Source of the DNA: Glandiceps talaboti
Taxonomy: Eukaryota; Hemichordata; Enteropneusta; Spengelidae
DNA: 64,000 nt
Reading direction: 5' to 3'
Assembly: GCF_964340395.1 (NCBI RefSeq)
Contig: NC_135557.1
Span: 19,973,725-20,037,724 of the forward strand
Part shown: positions 36,400-52,015 of the stretch, piece by piece
Layout: each line of letters starts with the position of its first letter
Position numbering within the stretch: position 1 is the first letter of the stretch
Notes under the pieces: model-generated
Database searches by the model: none
What the model saw: only the letters and a program-made list of their open reading frames with translations
Told to the model about the DNA's origin: nothing
Position numbers and translations under genes: made by a program

Positions 36400-37480
36400 T
36401 ATTCCGAGCTCGGTATTACAGGCATTCGACTAGAGTCTTTATACCTCAAAGATATACAACAGTCCATTTCTGTACAAGGCATATCAGAAACCAAACATTT
36501 GCAGTGTGGAGTGTCACAAAACCCTGTGCTTGGTCCACTCTTACACGTGTATGCTGTCTATACACATCACCACTTGGAAAGCTAATCCGACATCAAAATC
36601 TCAATATGCAACAACATGCAGACGACAACCAGATTTACCAATATATTTCCCCAATCACATACGTCAACTACAGTAACTAAGATGGAAACTGTTGCACATG
36701 ATATTAAACGACCCAAAATAAGCTAGTTTAATGATGGCAAAACCGAGGTCCTCCTTATCACGTCTCAGTTCAACAGGCTTCCTCGTCTCATGAACCACAT
36801 CAACATGGGATCGTCTTCTGTGCAGTTAGTGGATTCAGCATGTACCATTTGTGTAACAATTGATGACCGTTATAACCTCAAGAAGCACATCTCGTTGACA
36901 TGAGATCAGTTCTTTTTCACCCCCGAACAATAGGTCGCATCATTGACAGTGGAGGGGGCCCCTCCACTGTCTATGGAAACTGTTGCACATGATATTAAAC
37001 GACCCAAAATAAGCTAGTTTAATGATGGCAAAACCGAGGTCCTCCTTATCACGTCTCAGTTCAACAGACTTCCTCGTCTCATGAACCACATCAACATGGG
37101 ATCGTCTTCTGTGCAGTTAGTGGATTCAGCATGTACCATTTGTGTAACAATTGATGACCGTTATAACCTCAAGAAGCACATCTCGTTGACATGTAGATCA
37201 GTTCTTTTTCACCCCCGAACAATAGGTCGCATCATTGACAGTGGAGGGGGCCCCTCCACTGTCTATGGTCGCATACGCCAGTATCTTACAAACGGAGTTT
37301 GTCAGAACCTTGGTCATGCACTTATATCATCGATACCTGACTACTGAATGGCCCTTCTGTATGGGCTGCCAGCTAAAACATTGTCCCTCTTGAACATGCC
37401 CAAAATACAGCAGCTAGGATTGTGTCAGGTACAAAGAAAACAGATGACGTCACATCGGTTCTTTCAATAACACAGTTTAG
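36400..37480 (+). pseudogene. LINE reverse transcriptase fragment, tandemly duplicated
   Basis: Translation fragments in shifting frames include QNPVLGPLLHVYAVYTSPLG and QHADDNQIYQYIS (catalytic YADD box with His for Tyr), then NDGKTEVLLITS and ICVTIDDRYNLKKHIS. These match a CR1/L2-like LINE. A 291-bp segment is duplicated in tandem (36683-36973, 36974-37264). Non-functional. Confidence 0.7.
36683..37264 (+). repeat. 291-bp tandem duplication ending in a 27-nt palindrome
   Basis: The two copies are almost identical. Each ends in GACAGTGGAGGGG G CCCCTCCACTGTC, a perfect palindrome around one G (near 36945-36971 and 37236-37262), which probably helped the duplication. Confidence 0.8.
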
Positions 37481-39100
37481 TTAGAAATCACACTGGCGTC
37501 AAGTGCAGTTACATAATATACCAGTAGGTAGGGCCTACATGTACATGTAGTCTCAGGTCATTACATTGTGGTCTGAGATGTAGTTTACACCACTATGACC
37601 TAAGAACTTGAACCAGGGCTGAGGAGAAGTGGTCTGAGGTTAAAGTTTTGCAGCTCTCGTTCAGCAATCTCAAAACATTTCAGCCTACTTCCCGTAATGA
37701 ACACTTGTCAAGCATTTTTGTAGCTCCCATACTCAAAGACTACATATATGTTTATATACGACTCAAAATATAACACTGAAATTTACTTTGAACACGTTCA
37801 GTTTCAGTAGACCTATTAAAACCCAAAATCTCCACTGTATAATTTAATATCGGTAATAGTTTACAGTCAAAAACTTTTAAATTTAGTTTTGACTAGGAGG
37901 TCCCCAAGTTTTGCAAGTTGACTCATGACCGCAATCATTGCTTTACTCGCTTGAGCTGCAAGCGCTAAATACCATAGACCACTGCTTGACATAATCACGC
38001 CTAGATATTCATAAAAAGCGAACAACGTCGAGTTTATGACCACCAATAACCACTTTTCAATTTTCTTAAGAATTTAATCTCTTAGTAAATACAATAATTT
38101 TAGTTTTGACATACATGTAATTTACTTTCAAAAGACAATGTTAGAAACCCCTACCCCATTGATTCCTGTGGGAACATGCCTTTCGTGAAGAAAAAATGGT
38201 TACATAACATGTCTACAAGAATTGTTGGAGAATGTCTATGTAGAATGCCACACTGATCCCATATCCACACCTTGAGTTTTATTTTTATTGTTCTTCAATG
38301 ATCTCCTTCAAAGTAATAGTATGGATGCCAATATGGTTTCTAACTAAACCACGTCTAGCCAAAAGCCCCTCAAATAGCACAAAAAGTTGTTCACCCAATC
38401 AGTGAAACCTAAATGTTTTGGTGATGTAAACAGTATATAAGTAGCATCATGGGCTGACAAATATACCACATTTGAACATTACTGTCCCAATAAACACTAA
38501 CTTTATGAGGGACTGTGTTATTGGTTAGAGTTTTGTGATTTATTAACAAAGACATGATGTTAATGACTGTGTGGGTGGCTGTAAATGAATTTTAAATTGC
38601 ATCTCATGCATTTCAAGACTTCTAGAGTAACGACTCTGACTATACTTTGAGTGGAGGTATAAATGGTAATGATACAGTATAGGAACTAGACTATCAAAGT
38701 AATTACCTTGTCCAAAAGACTACAGTCGGATATTAATCTCACCATTAATGCCTGAATTTATGTCTATCAAGGTGGATCTGATAAGATCATGGAAATCGAG
38801 AAACTTTCATCACTTTGGACTTGAGCATTGAATACATTTGTGAAGTACTCAGACCATGATTCATGTTTTTTTTTTAGAGATTAATTCCACTAGATCGTCC
38901 ACTAAATCGTCCACGAAAACAAATACATTCTATCATTCCACCATGTCACTCAACAACGCGCATCGAATTCTATCACTTGAATTTCCGTTATTTAGTCGTC
39001 TGAAGATCGTAACGGCCTCCGTACCATAACTTGTGTACTTTGTGTAAATACAGCTCTACTTCTCAGTATTGAGCACTTTTCCTTCAGTTTATGACTTACC
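37481..39100. other. Unassigned interior of the CACTA-type element
   Basis: No coding or transposon signature beyond GTGGTCTGAG-type words near 37570 and 37630. Probably old intergenic or element-specific sequence. Confidence 0.4.
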
Positions 39101-39101
39101 T

Positions 39102-39186
<85 letters not shown>
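39102..39186. repeat. (AT)n microsatellite
   Basis: About 85 bp of AT. Confidence 0.95.
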
Positions 39187-39188
<2 letters not shown>

Positions 39189-39925
39189 CCATTGCTCGGT
39201 TGACGGCAACGCGGTCAAAGATATCGGGTTCTTTGCACAATACACGTGTATATAGAAATGATGTCCCTTAAATTTCCCCTCTTTTCATTCTTGCTCTTTT
39301 CAACTACAATATAGATTTTGATAATTTCCATAGGTCTCACGAGATATACTCTTCAAGGAAAAACAAGTTCGTGTCGGAGTTTGACACGAGAATAGTCTGT
39401 GCTTGGAGTAATTATACTGTCAGTATAATTTCTCAAAGGTATGTGTTATCGTGGAAGTTTAAACATTATTTATACTTTAATGGTGTTATAGATTTTGACC
39501 CAAGCTATGCATGCCACGGTCACAAGCTATATTGCGTCAGATCGATTTGCCAAACAAGTTTGCCAGAATTAACGCATCCCATCAAACCATGGACCCTCCA
39601 CAAAGGTGGAGTGTCTATGGTCAAACAAATGACAGGTCGCAGAAACTATGGTCATGGAAGTATGAACGTCGTTTATACTTGTACGCCGTGACATACAATG
39701 AGCGCAGTGCCATGATTGACCGGATTATTCAGTGTCGACAATCCCAGTTAATATAATCCCAAAGGCAAACTTGTTTTATTTACCACCTTGCCAAGCAACA
39801 CAGGGTGGTGGCGAGGCGAAGTTGTAATGTACTGTCGCTTTGATATTCACGATTTTGGAAAGGAAATAGATAACATCGGGTTAGATCTTGAGAGTAAATA
39901 AGAAGAAAAGAAGAGTTACGTTAAT

Positions 39926-41360
<1,435 letters not shown>

Positions 41361-41369
41361 AAACCAAAC

Positions 41370-41560
41370 TAAATAATTCTATTTCAAAGACATCTGCTCT
41401 GCATTCCAGATTGGAAGAACCGCGTTTTTTTATTGTCTTTTTTAAGTTGATGACCATTTCTGGCAAGACTTCACTCACAATTTTCTCGATTTTACTGATT
41501 TTTCTTCTTTATTAAAAAGGTTTAGGGTCGGCACCGGATTTCTAGAATGGAAGCGTTTGG
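41370..41560 (+). repeat. Direct repeat partner of 44780-44980
   Basis: Shared words: CAGATTGGAGGAAC/CAGATTGGAAGAAC, TTATATTGTC/TTTATTGTCTTTTT, AAGTTGATG and GGGTCGGCA. Following directly after the LINE, it may be LINE 3' sequence; the second copy is at 44780-44980. Confidence 0.6.
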
Positions 41561-44230
41561 GGAGTTATGTGTGATTTATTTGTTGAGAAAGGTTCAAAGA
41601 CAATAAATATCGCCATAAGGTGGCACTTGCCGTTCCAGTGAGGAACGACTAGTGCCACCACGGTAGTACTCGACAATTCGATGGACCACGGCCAAGTCCG
41701 CCATTCACAATTTTCAAATCACTTGAAATAAAGCAATCTGGCAAAACACGCCCATGTGCATTTACAATCTTGTCGCAACTAATTCTAGTAGGTAAAACCA
41801 TAGACCCTCCACCCTGTCTATGGTAAAACCTAGTCGCATTCATAACTTTCATCGAGGGTAAGGTAATTTTAGTCATCAACTTCTATAAAGTCCAAAATGA
41901 AACGATAAAACATGTACATTTTGGAAATTATCCCATGTATAATGCCAGATTATAAAGTGACAAAGAGTGGTTCATCTGAGTGGATAGCTTAACCTCTTGA
42001 CGATTTATAAACAATGGGAAATAGGCAGCTATCTTGATGTTCATTTTAACCTATTTTCCCGGAGAATATTTTCAGAACTGGTATCCAAATTACCAAGATC
42101 ACGTTTTTCATATTTACTGATATGCCGCTTTAGTTATGGCCGGTTTTGTGGGATGTTTTGCGTGCACAATGTAAACCACAGACAAGGCATGTAAACTTCT
42201 ACTTGCAAACCCGTCTATTTCAGGCTTGGCCTCTTACCACTCTTGGAGGAATTGTACTGACTCCTCCAAGACCACGTCTGACACAGTGGCCTGAAACCCA
42301 TAGTCTATCGCGAGTATATTGTCTACCCTTCAAGAGACACACATTCTCTGCCAGTCACCCTTTTAAAAATACGCTTGTTAAACGTCTGCTCCTGGAGTTA
42401 AATTTGGTTCAACTCATGAGCAAAATATTTGTACGTGACTCCGGGCCCCTTTCAGACAATCCGAATTTTCACGCACGTCCCAATTCGTTTTTTTCCCGTG
42501 ACAACAATTTTTCTCCTGAGCCTCCCCCTACCCTAATCTAGTTCCTGACGACCGTATTCCAATTTTACACTACATCTTTACATATTACGTATAGTCAATG
42601 TCATTACTCTCGTTGCCGATGTGTTGGCAATTATATACATGTATATATATAATATCCATAATCACAACATATTTCCTGCTCAAAGAAGAACTGTTTCAGC
42701 TTATTCCATTTCGATATAAACAGACAGAGAGTCCAGGGATAAAATACCCATGTACTACTCCTTATATTACTGGCTAGGTAATGTCAACCGTAAAATAATC
42801 CAAGCACCAGCGTCCCTAAAATCCGTGAAACAGTGTCGATATTACAGTATTTTGCTGACACTTATTACTTTCTGTAACTGGTCTATATTTGTGATATCAT
42901 GGTAAATATGCTTGGAATTTATGGCCTAACAAACCAGACATTACGTAGATTTGAATATTGAAGAAAATCAAAAACAAAAACAAGGCCATGGCCATGGCCG
43001 GTCAGGTACTGATATTAGTACTTTAGACATCAGTGGGGGTCACACTTGGTCATTGAAACTATATTGACCGACCAAAATTCTAAACATCACGGATAAATAA
43101 TTTCATATCGAAATGTATGTACGGAGATTCAGGTTTTTAGACCACGTGGCTTTGACATGACATCATCAGCTAAATTTGCAATACGAAAGTAACGTAAAAC
43201 ATGGATGTATCTAGTAGGGAGCAAAGTCCGCATGTCTGTATGGATGTTTGAAGATTTACTATCGGTATATGGGAGGCATAGAGGGAAATATTTGAATAGC
43301 GTTATTTAACGTTACATAATTCATAACTGACTACTAAACTACCGTCAAGAGGATTGTTTTTGCTTCCATTTATCTGTATTAATTTTTTTTAAAGGCAGTG
43401 ATGGTGACTGCCAATGCCGGTAGTGAAAATATGGCCCGCACATTCTGAAGATTTTTGTATCATACAAGTTCAATGTTGTAGCTGAGAATGTGATTTATAT
43501 TTATAACTCAGTAGAATGGGTACCGGTACTGATGCGAGGGATGTGAACCAACCTTTGTGTTGCGTGCTTTTTAATATCACCGTGTGTGTGTGTGTGTGTG
43601 TGTTGTTTGTTTGTTTGTAATGTAGATTCGTCGTTGATATACTGCTACTAGATCAGACCGTGGGTTATACTTCCATGATCAGAACATGACCAGACACAAC
43701 TCTCCACGGCACCATTTTGGTTTTACAACTTTGATTACTTTGTTGTGAATAGCTTTTGTCAAGTTCTTGACTTTCCTGATATGACAATAAAGCAAGGGCG
43801 GTGAAATATTATTATAGTAGTCCTTCAAAAAACAAGACAATTTTGAAACTTTTAGTGGAAAATGTTAGTGAAGACACAGTTTACCCGCATAAATTAACTA
43901 ACAAAAGACAAAAGAAATGTACACATGGTTCATTTTCTAGGTGTCGACCTCATGAATATGCACCAAGATTTAGAACCGAGTCAGCTTTAAATGCGTTCAC
44001 ACCTCCAAATCTGGTCTGGACAATATTGTCTGGGCTTAGTCACCCTTTTATGCGGACTACAGAGCGGCCCTGGTGCGGACTATTTCTGCCACCTATTAAT
44101 GCCTGAAAGTCAAGTGGCATATGCTGAGGTTGTGTACAACCAGCAACCCATAACATTTTAGCAATCTACAGTTCTACCTCAGTATGGCTATTAGCCATGC
44201 TAGGTAGTTACTATAATGATTAATATAATG
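41561..44230. other. Unassigned interior of the CACTA-type element
   Basis: Includes a CCATAGAC...GTCTATGG mini-palindrome near 41800-41823 and the partial R1 copy near 42340-42490. 42600-44200 shows no coding signal. Confidence 0.4.
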
Positions 44231-44237
44231 GTTGTCG

Positions 44238-44292
44238 ACCCCCCCCCAAAAAAAAAAAGAAGAAAAAAAAAAGAAAAAAAGAAAAAAAAAGA
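44238..44292. repeat. C-run and A-rich tract
   Basis: C9 followed by A-rich sequence with G interruptions. Could be the tail of a retroposed sequence, but no body is recognised. Confidence 0.6.
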
Positions 44293-44999
44293 TCAACAAA
44301 ACATTCTATGATATTGAAAGCGCTCCTGGCATGTAATTCCATAGAACAGTTTCCTGTAGGGAATGGCAGCGATTTCATTCAAACTCAAAGACAGAGATGT
44401 TGCTAACCAACGTGAACAGCCATAAAAAATTGTATGTGAATGAGTATGACTCTGAGATCCCGCTAACGGTTTCATTGTTGTCGGTCTAACCAGAGACACT
44501 GGAGAACTTCACTGTCTATGATCTAATCGTATTGCTCAGTGTGAAAACCGTGCAAAGCGTTACTATTTTGGCGTTGTATTTTCGCACATTTTTGGTTCAC
44601 AAGGGTCCAATAATTTAAGCTTGAGTTAGGAAATAGGCCTATTAAAAAAATTGTGTTGTTCCGATTAGGCAAAATAAATAAATAGGTGGGGTAGGTAGAT
44701 TTATTTTTATTCATGTGCGAGTGTCTAATTCTGGTTTTCCATTTTTTCCAAATGATCTCTGTGTTATTGGCTTCTTTCCATTAGATGTACAACCATTACA
44801 GATTGGAGGAACAGTTTTATATTGTCTTTTTAAGTTGATGTCAGTTTCTGCATCCACTATGTCTCGTGAGACTTCACAATTGTTGCGATTTTGTTAGTTT
44901 TTCAAGAACACGTAAAAAAAAGTTAAGGGTCGGCAGTGAAAAACTAGGTGGGTCGGGTAACAGAAACCAAACAGTTATTTTTTAGGCCTAAGGCATAAC

Positions 45000-47900
45000 G
45001 TAGCATATAAATCTACCCAACCTGCGCGAGCAAGATCTGCATCGGTCAATGTAATATTTACATGGTCTATTACAATTTGGTAAAGTGTACCATTGTATAT
45101 GCTTGTGCGAGACGTAAAAAACATCATGCCGTCTAATTGTACGAAACGATTTAGTCACTATGGTTTTGAAGTCAGTGAGATAATGTTTGTGAAGTACCCG
45201 GTATCGTGATGTTATCGCTTGTATAGAAAAACCATCACTGAGGCAAAATCTCACTTTTATCATCATTCATTTTTTAAAGTCTTCAATCATGCCAATTAAA
45301 AATATGGATACTGCAGTCATTTATGTGACTTTTTTTCCAAAAATGTTTATCGTGCATCTCGATTATATTTTTTTTCGTCTTCGTAACATCTTTTTTTTAT
45401 TGTGCCAAAAGTAGTAGCTACCACATATAGAACAGTGGAAAAATACCGAATGAGACTCAGAAATGTAAAATCATTTACTTCAATGTCCAAATCAAATGCG
45501 GACATCAGAAAATGATGCATGCACGTTGTGATGGACTCGTGATTAGCTCTAGTCCAGATGCCAATTGGTATCTAACTAAACCATAGACAATAGAGAGGGT
45601 CCTCTCTATTTTCTATGACTAAACCAAGTTTAGTGAGTGGAGGTGTAAATGGTAACGATACTGTTTAGGAACACGGTGATAGGAACTAGACGAGATTAGC
45701 ACTGACAACACACGCTCCGCGAACTCCAGCAAAGAGGCCTGGTGGGGTATATAGAGACTTGTCAGAGTTGTCGGAGCTACTGTTCATGTACATATAAGTT
45801 CCACGTATTCTCAATTTATTTCGTGCTGGATAGAAAACAGTCAGTATAGTCCTTGTGTTCTCCAGTGTATAGCCGATGGATTGGATAGTGAGAGTCATGA
45901 TATGTGTGATACATTGTAGTTTATACACCAGAACTGAATTTTAGACTGATCCCGTCGGCATCTTCAGAGAAAGCATCAAGCGTGTACCACAATAAATTGA
46001 AAACGTAACGACTATAAGCATAACTATAAGTTTTAATTTACATGGAACTACGGTCATATTTGATAAGCTTATCCCCCACTTCCACATATGGTCTCATACC
46101 CCTTGGTCAGCGAAAAGCCAATCATGTTCATGTCCGGACATACGAGTTATAAATGGGGCGGTCATATGGGTTAAGTTAGGGTGGAATATAATATATGGAA
46201 AAAGTCTGATTGATACTGGCTGTGATGGGTAGTAGAGCATTTTTTAATTGTCAAAAACAGGGTTGGGGGCCGAATGATATGATTCAAAACGTCATGACTT
46301 TCTGGTATATCTTTGTTGTCATGGTGTGTTTCCAGTTGAGGATGGCTGTCTTTGACTGGCTACAACAGTAAGTGACTGATTTTGAAAGCAAAGAAAGTGG
46401 AAGAACATTGGTGTTAGTTAAAAAACTATTGTTATTAAAGATATACAAGTAAACGCAGCAAAACAATTGAGAGTCGGTACGGAAAGGAACAGATGACCAC
46501 AGGAAGGTGTTCAGCTGTTCTTCATTGTTCTTTGCAATTTGACGACCGGGCGATCACATACTAGTAGTTGTCAGTGTTTTCGCTAAAGCAAAATACACGG
46601 AGATGGTTCAAAATCACTTGACTATCATTTCACTCTTATTTAAATCTACAAATATCTCATTAATATTTTCTCCCAGCTTACTTCAAACTATATGACATTT
46701 TCCATGAAAAAAAGGTGCGTATCTGGAGCAAAGAAGTGTTTCAGATATCAGAGTGTTCACGTTTGCGTGACCAAGACATAGACATAGACTGGCAAGCGAC
46801 GCCATGAATTGTGATCGAATCCCAGGGTCGGATCGGTTGTAGATCAGTGTTCATGATAATTCATTTGCGTGTTCAATTACTAAGTCATCGATGTAGGGTT
46901 ATAAATTCAGTGACTACACCATCAACAAAGTTACTTCTTACTATAAATCATGTTGAAAAAGACCCTAGGAAAATGTCTAAGCAACAATGACGGGTGTTAC
47001 TTTTTTGCAGTGTTTATCCAAATAGTAATCGTCGAATAACGTGACCCTGGCTGAAAACTGCGACAGTGAGTGTACCATAAATTCCCAAAACAGACTGACC
47101 AGAACAGACATATTGACACACAAAAAGTGTGCAAGTTTACATCTTGTGACAGGTTTGGTTGGGGTCACCTCCATCGGCTAATGGTCGAAATCGTCATTGT
47201 AAAATATTTTTAATTACCCTCAACTACAAATCAGCGTATCGTTGACGATCATTTCAATCGTAAGTGTTTAGAACTGATTCAGAAGTAAAACGTAGAATTA
47301 TTAATGACAATGGTATGCAAAGTTTTGTTGTTTAACAATCATCAGCGATTTGGCATGTTTGCACAAACCACAGATACTTGTTAGTGCATACACTTTTGAT
47401 ACTTCTATTCTATAAGGTAAAGGCTAAATTTAAAAAGACATGATCCCAGTATTAACTTTTTTGTTGCGGCTATATTTCCTAAGTGAGGTGTGCCAAAGAA
47501 AGTTTTCCCATGATACTTTGCGCCAGTGCGACTTTTTGACATTGTACGTTCGATGTTCCCAATGAGTAAATGGAATTTTATCGAGAAGTCTATTCATATT
47601 TGTTTATGACAGCAAGATATTTTCAATTTTCTGTTTTTGGTCATTTTTGGGGTCAAAAACTGTCATTTGTTTTGTAAATAAAAGAATTCAAAGTAAAAAT
47701 GAATGACAGCCGCAAAACTAATCGATTGAATGGGCTGACATTTGGTGTGCAGGTATGTTAGAGTATCTGGATGAAGAATTCTTCAAGAAAATTTGAAGAT
47801 GACATTGATATGCAAATACGTCTAAAACGTGCTGTGTAGTATCATATTATAGCCATGTTATTTTACAATACTCGTGAGAAAGTAGAATTTATTGGTGAAG

Positions 47901-49964
47901 TAAAGTTGCTCATACACCTAAGAAAATTTGACTACACTTGAATACATAATGAGCAAATGAAATGATCACAACAATCACATATCTTTGTAATGTTATGACT
48001 ATACAAGATCTAATACAGGGACGAATGGGGTACTTATCAAATAATGCCCTCCGGAACTCAGAAATAAATGTAGATGCGCTGTACCATGCAGTTACGATCA
48101 GCGGTTTTGAACTATGGAGGTAGGAAGGAAGGAGGTAGGAAGGATTATAGTCCTACCACCATTTCTGAACAAAATCGTTGTCCTTGAATTGGAATGGTAT
48201 GCTTTTAATACAAAAGTTGCACAAACATATGTTCTTGCTTTCAAAAGTTTTAGAATTAACACCATGATTTCACCGTCGCCCATACTGAGGTTTTCCTGCA
48301 TCTATTGCTATGGATTTTGTTGGTGGGACTTTGCTGTACTGTATGAACACTTGTTCAGACTCAGGCCACTAAAACACAATTGCAAAAAAAAAACGTAAAG
48401 ACACGAAGTATCGTTTTGCACAACGTTCGGCTTGAAGCAGGTTTGAAGGGTAACCATGCACGACAGAGAAGATGGGTTTAGAGCCCCATTTACACCTAAA
48501 ACAAAAAGCGATTCTAGTCTGTTCCTATTATAGTGGTCTGAGGTTCAGATCAAAGTGCCGCATTCATCCACAACATAAAAAATCATAGACCCTACACGAC
48601 TGGCGTTTGTAAAAGTCAGTTTTAAACCATAATTACTACACCTCTTTATCTTCTCGGCAAGAACATGCAGTGCTGCAATCCAACGTGAGGACCTCTCACC
48701 AACTTTCAGATCACTTCACATTGGGAACGTTGGTGAGAGTTCTACTAATATAATTCAGACTGAGGCAAAAAATATAGCCTTTCTGAGTTGAAATCCGAGG
48801 TTTAAATCCTGATATCTGAAAATTCCCAATCAACCCAGATTACATTGAATAAAAAATAAGTCTAACAAACAATTTATGATTTTTCAGTCCCGAAACTTGC
48901 TATTATCCATACATTGTATACAAAGCTAAATACACGGTGATTGGTGTATCGCACTCCTTGACTGAGTGGGTCGGAAAAAAAATAGGTAGACTCACTTGTC
49001 ATAAATCGATTTATAAATCCACAAAGGCACTGTGACAACTAAAGCAGTCCCTTTACAGACCATTTTTCTTTAGAAATAAATAGGCTAAAACAATACTGAA
49101 TGACAGGCAGTCCAAGGTATGCGAAACCATAAGCGAGCGCGTACTCACGATGCTAGATTAACACACTATTTTACCTGCGCATTGAAGACGCACAGTAAAA
49201 AGACCAGTTTTCAACATTAATGCAGGAAATACAAAGCTAACAATTCAAAATTGTATAAAATGTAAGAAAACAAAAAACAGGCGACAGTCAGAGCATGCAT
49301 GAACTTCGATTTACAATACCATTATTAAGTTCTTGCATTTTGGGGCTAATGAAGTCATAGAGACTAGAGTGGGCGAGTTTCATCACAGTTAGTATAATCA
49401 ATGGCACCGTGATAATTCTGACTTTCACTTGAAACTGGACCAGAACAGTCTAGGTCGGACGAGTCGTCATCATCAATTCAAAGGCGACGTAACCAAATAT
49501 ACACCGTGAATTCATCTTAGATCGCACCGAGTTGAACAATCATGTCTGTCATTGTAGAATGTAGACCTTTACGCTGTTTGACCGACTATTGAAGTATAAC
49601 CCACATAGGTGATATTTCGTTGACCTACATGGAAATGCTTGTAAATACTTTTTGCAAGTAGTAGTAGCTCAGACCACTCTAGTATTTTAGTGGTCTGAGG
49701 TAGTAGTAAGAGTTTTTGCTAACGTTTACATGCTAGCGTAGTTGTACATGTACGTATACATGTCAGTTCGTATGTACATGTACATTAAATGTAGCTCTCA
49801 TCATATCATACACTGTACATGTGTGTAACCCTTTTCTTTTGCACCCTCCCCCTCCGCCTTCATGTGGTCAAACACAGACAACTAACTAACTAAATAGTGT
49901 TACTGTTAGTTTTCTGTGGGTCAAACAATTAGTGTACACGCCTTGAATCACATGCAGGCGAGAT
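45000..49964. other. Unassigned interior of the CACTA-type element
   Basis: About 5 kb without convincing coding potential or LINE similarity. Contains mini-palindromes near 45580 and 49670 (CTCAGACCACT...AGTGGTCTGAG) and ACATGTAC-type runs near 49750. Confidence 0.4.
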
Positions 49965-50222
49965 AGATTTGAATATTCATTTGTTTACTGCCCGGTTATG
50001 GGGGTGAACTCATGAATATATTCTGAACTAAATGCAAATGTATTCAAATCACTTCCGACTCGCAATCTGAACTATTTTTCAGATCGAGTATAATCCGATT
50101 AGACAGGCGCTAATGGGAAAGTACAGAAACGTCCACCTCATCAGCATAAAAGTACAGAATTGAACTCAATCTGAACTATAGTACGGAAAGTGTCGTAAAC
50201 TGTACTATTTTTTCTACTAGTG
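49965..50222 (-). repeat. Right TIR of the CACTA-type element
   Basis: Ends CTATTTTTTCTACTAGTG; the TAG target duplication follows at 50223. Confidence 0.92.
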
Positions 50223-50225
50223 TAG

Positions 50226-50515
50226 GGTGTGCTTTATTTTGTAAAGCTGGCCCACGACTTGGCTGCACCACACAAAAAATTACTAAACCTACTTTATAAA
50301 TTGAAGGCGTGGTGTGCTCTCGCGTAGGGGTCGGCCTATTATTTAAGCTCTACCCCACGACTTGGCAACACCACACAAAAAAAATTGTAGTCCCTAACTA
50401 ATTCGAACACGTGGTGCACTTTGTAAGGGCCTGCCCAATTGGTAAGCTCTACCCCACAAATCCGTGTCACCACACAAAAAAAATTACTATGAACTCTAAT
50501 TTACAAAACGGTTTC
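50226..50515 (-). repeat. Leader repeats of the LTR element, about 100 bp x 3
   Basis: The units share GGCGTGGTG(C/T)GC, CTACCCCACGACTTGGC and ACCACACAAAAAA. The first unit is split by the CACTA-type element: its beginning is at 32418-32442. The second (about 50305) is intact and serves as an empty-site control. Confidence 0.8.
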
Positions 50516-50947
50516 AACAAAAATAAAACTGTCCTATACACCAACTATTGTAGAATTCTTTAGGACCAAAAAACGAAGAACAGATAAAAACTACACAGCG
50601 TTAAACTGACTTTGCCCCAATTTTCAGTTTCGTACCCACTAACAGGTGGAACGGACGTTATGCATAAATTAACGACCACATGGAAACTGAAATTGACAAG
50701 ACACTTTGAAAATCACAAAATACGAGGTCCACTAACAGAAATATACAACACCAAACAATTGTAAATGAAAACTGGTAATTCTCTGTGCACTAGTGTGGAG
50801 CCACCCGGAGTTTGACTTTTTGTTTGGCCCCTCCTTCAAATGTCAATCAAGATGACGTTCCCACCCCAGTACAAAGAAGTTTACCACAACTAAAAGTTTG
50901 CAAAATTCTGAGTGACCGCTCAGATACGGGAGGACGACTACGTCAAT

Positions 50948-51222
50948 TGTTGTAATCAATGCCGAGGTTATGTTGTCTTACCTGAACTGACTAACGTCAG
51001 GCTAAACAACTTCGTCTTTGGTGTGGCTGTGTCGATGCAGGTTTGAATATACTAATTCGTATGTCTTGCATCAACACTTACTATAATCCGTCCTACGGGA
51101 TTTTCCAGGGTGATACGTTTATATACCAGTCAGTCCTCCATCGTTGATGGCGTCCTGATGGGTTGTTCCGTTATTGCTATAGTACGGTTTCCAGAGGGGC
51201 ACTGGAAACCGTTCATACAACA
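50948..51222 (-). repeat. 5' LTR
   Basis: 275 bp, 4 differences from 26678-26952. In the element's orientation it starts TGTTGTATGAACGG and ends GATTACAACA. The sequence just inside (ATTGACGTAGTC) does not begin with TGG, so the primer site is not obvious. Confidence 0.92.
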
Positions 51223-51692
51223 ATACTATGTGACTAGAGTTGTGTTACATGCCATGTGACTATAGGGTTGTGTTACATACTATGTGACTAGAGTTGTGTT
51301 ACATGCCATGTGACTATAGGGTTGTGTTACATACTATGACTATAGGGTTGTGTTACATACTATGTGACTAGAGTTGCATTACATGCTATGTGACTATAGG
51401 GTTGTGTTACATACTATGTGACTAGGGTGTGTTACATGCCATGTGACTATAGGGTTGTGTTACATACTATGACTATAGGGTTGTGTTACATACTATGTGA
51501 CTAGGGTGTGTTACATGCCATGTGACTATAGGGTTGTGTTACATACTATGACTATAGGGCTGTGTTACATACTATGTGACTAGGGTGTGTTACATAATAT
51601 GTGACTAGGGTGTGTTTTATACTATGTGACTAGAGTTGTGTTACATGCAATGTGACTATAGGGTGTGTTACATACTATGTGACTAGGGTGTG
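51223..51692 (+). repeat. Minisatellite, right part
   Basis: About 20 imperfect units of TGTTACATACTATGTGACTA and GTTACATGCCATGTGACTAT types, continuing the array cut at 26677. The LTR element therefore inserted into it. Confidence 0.9.
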
Positions 51693-51824
51693 ATATCATG
51701 TTCCTGTGGAGTACTGTCAGTGCTTTCCTATTCAGTCCACAAGCTATCCCAGAGTCGCCTCGATATGCATAGCTAGCATTGTAGTGGTTCATCCCGAAAT
51801 GAATAAACATAATATTTAAATAAT

Positions 51825-51860
<36 letters not shown>

Positions 51861-51965
51861 TAGGTAAGTAAGTAAATAAGTAAATAAATAGGTAAATAAA
51901 ATGAGTGAATGAGTGAATGTGTAAGTGAACGAATGAATGAATGTATGAATGAATGAGTGAATGAA

Positions 51966-52012
<47 letters not shown>

Positions 52013-52015
52013 AAA
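51825..52015. repeat. (TAAG)n, (TGAA)n and (AAAT)n tetranucleotide block
   Basis: Successive four-base repeats. Any Tyr/Leu/Ile-rich minus-strand peptide here is an artefact. Confidence 0.95.

Noticed and set aside
43801-44106. 101-codon open frame inside the CACTA-type element as a gene
   Set aside because: No recognisable motif, low-complexity start, and no splice or repeat context to support it.
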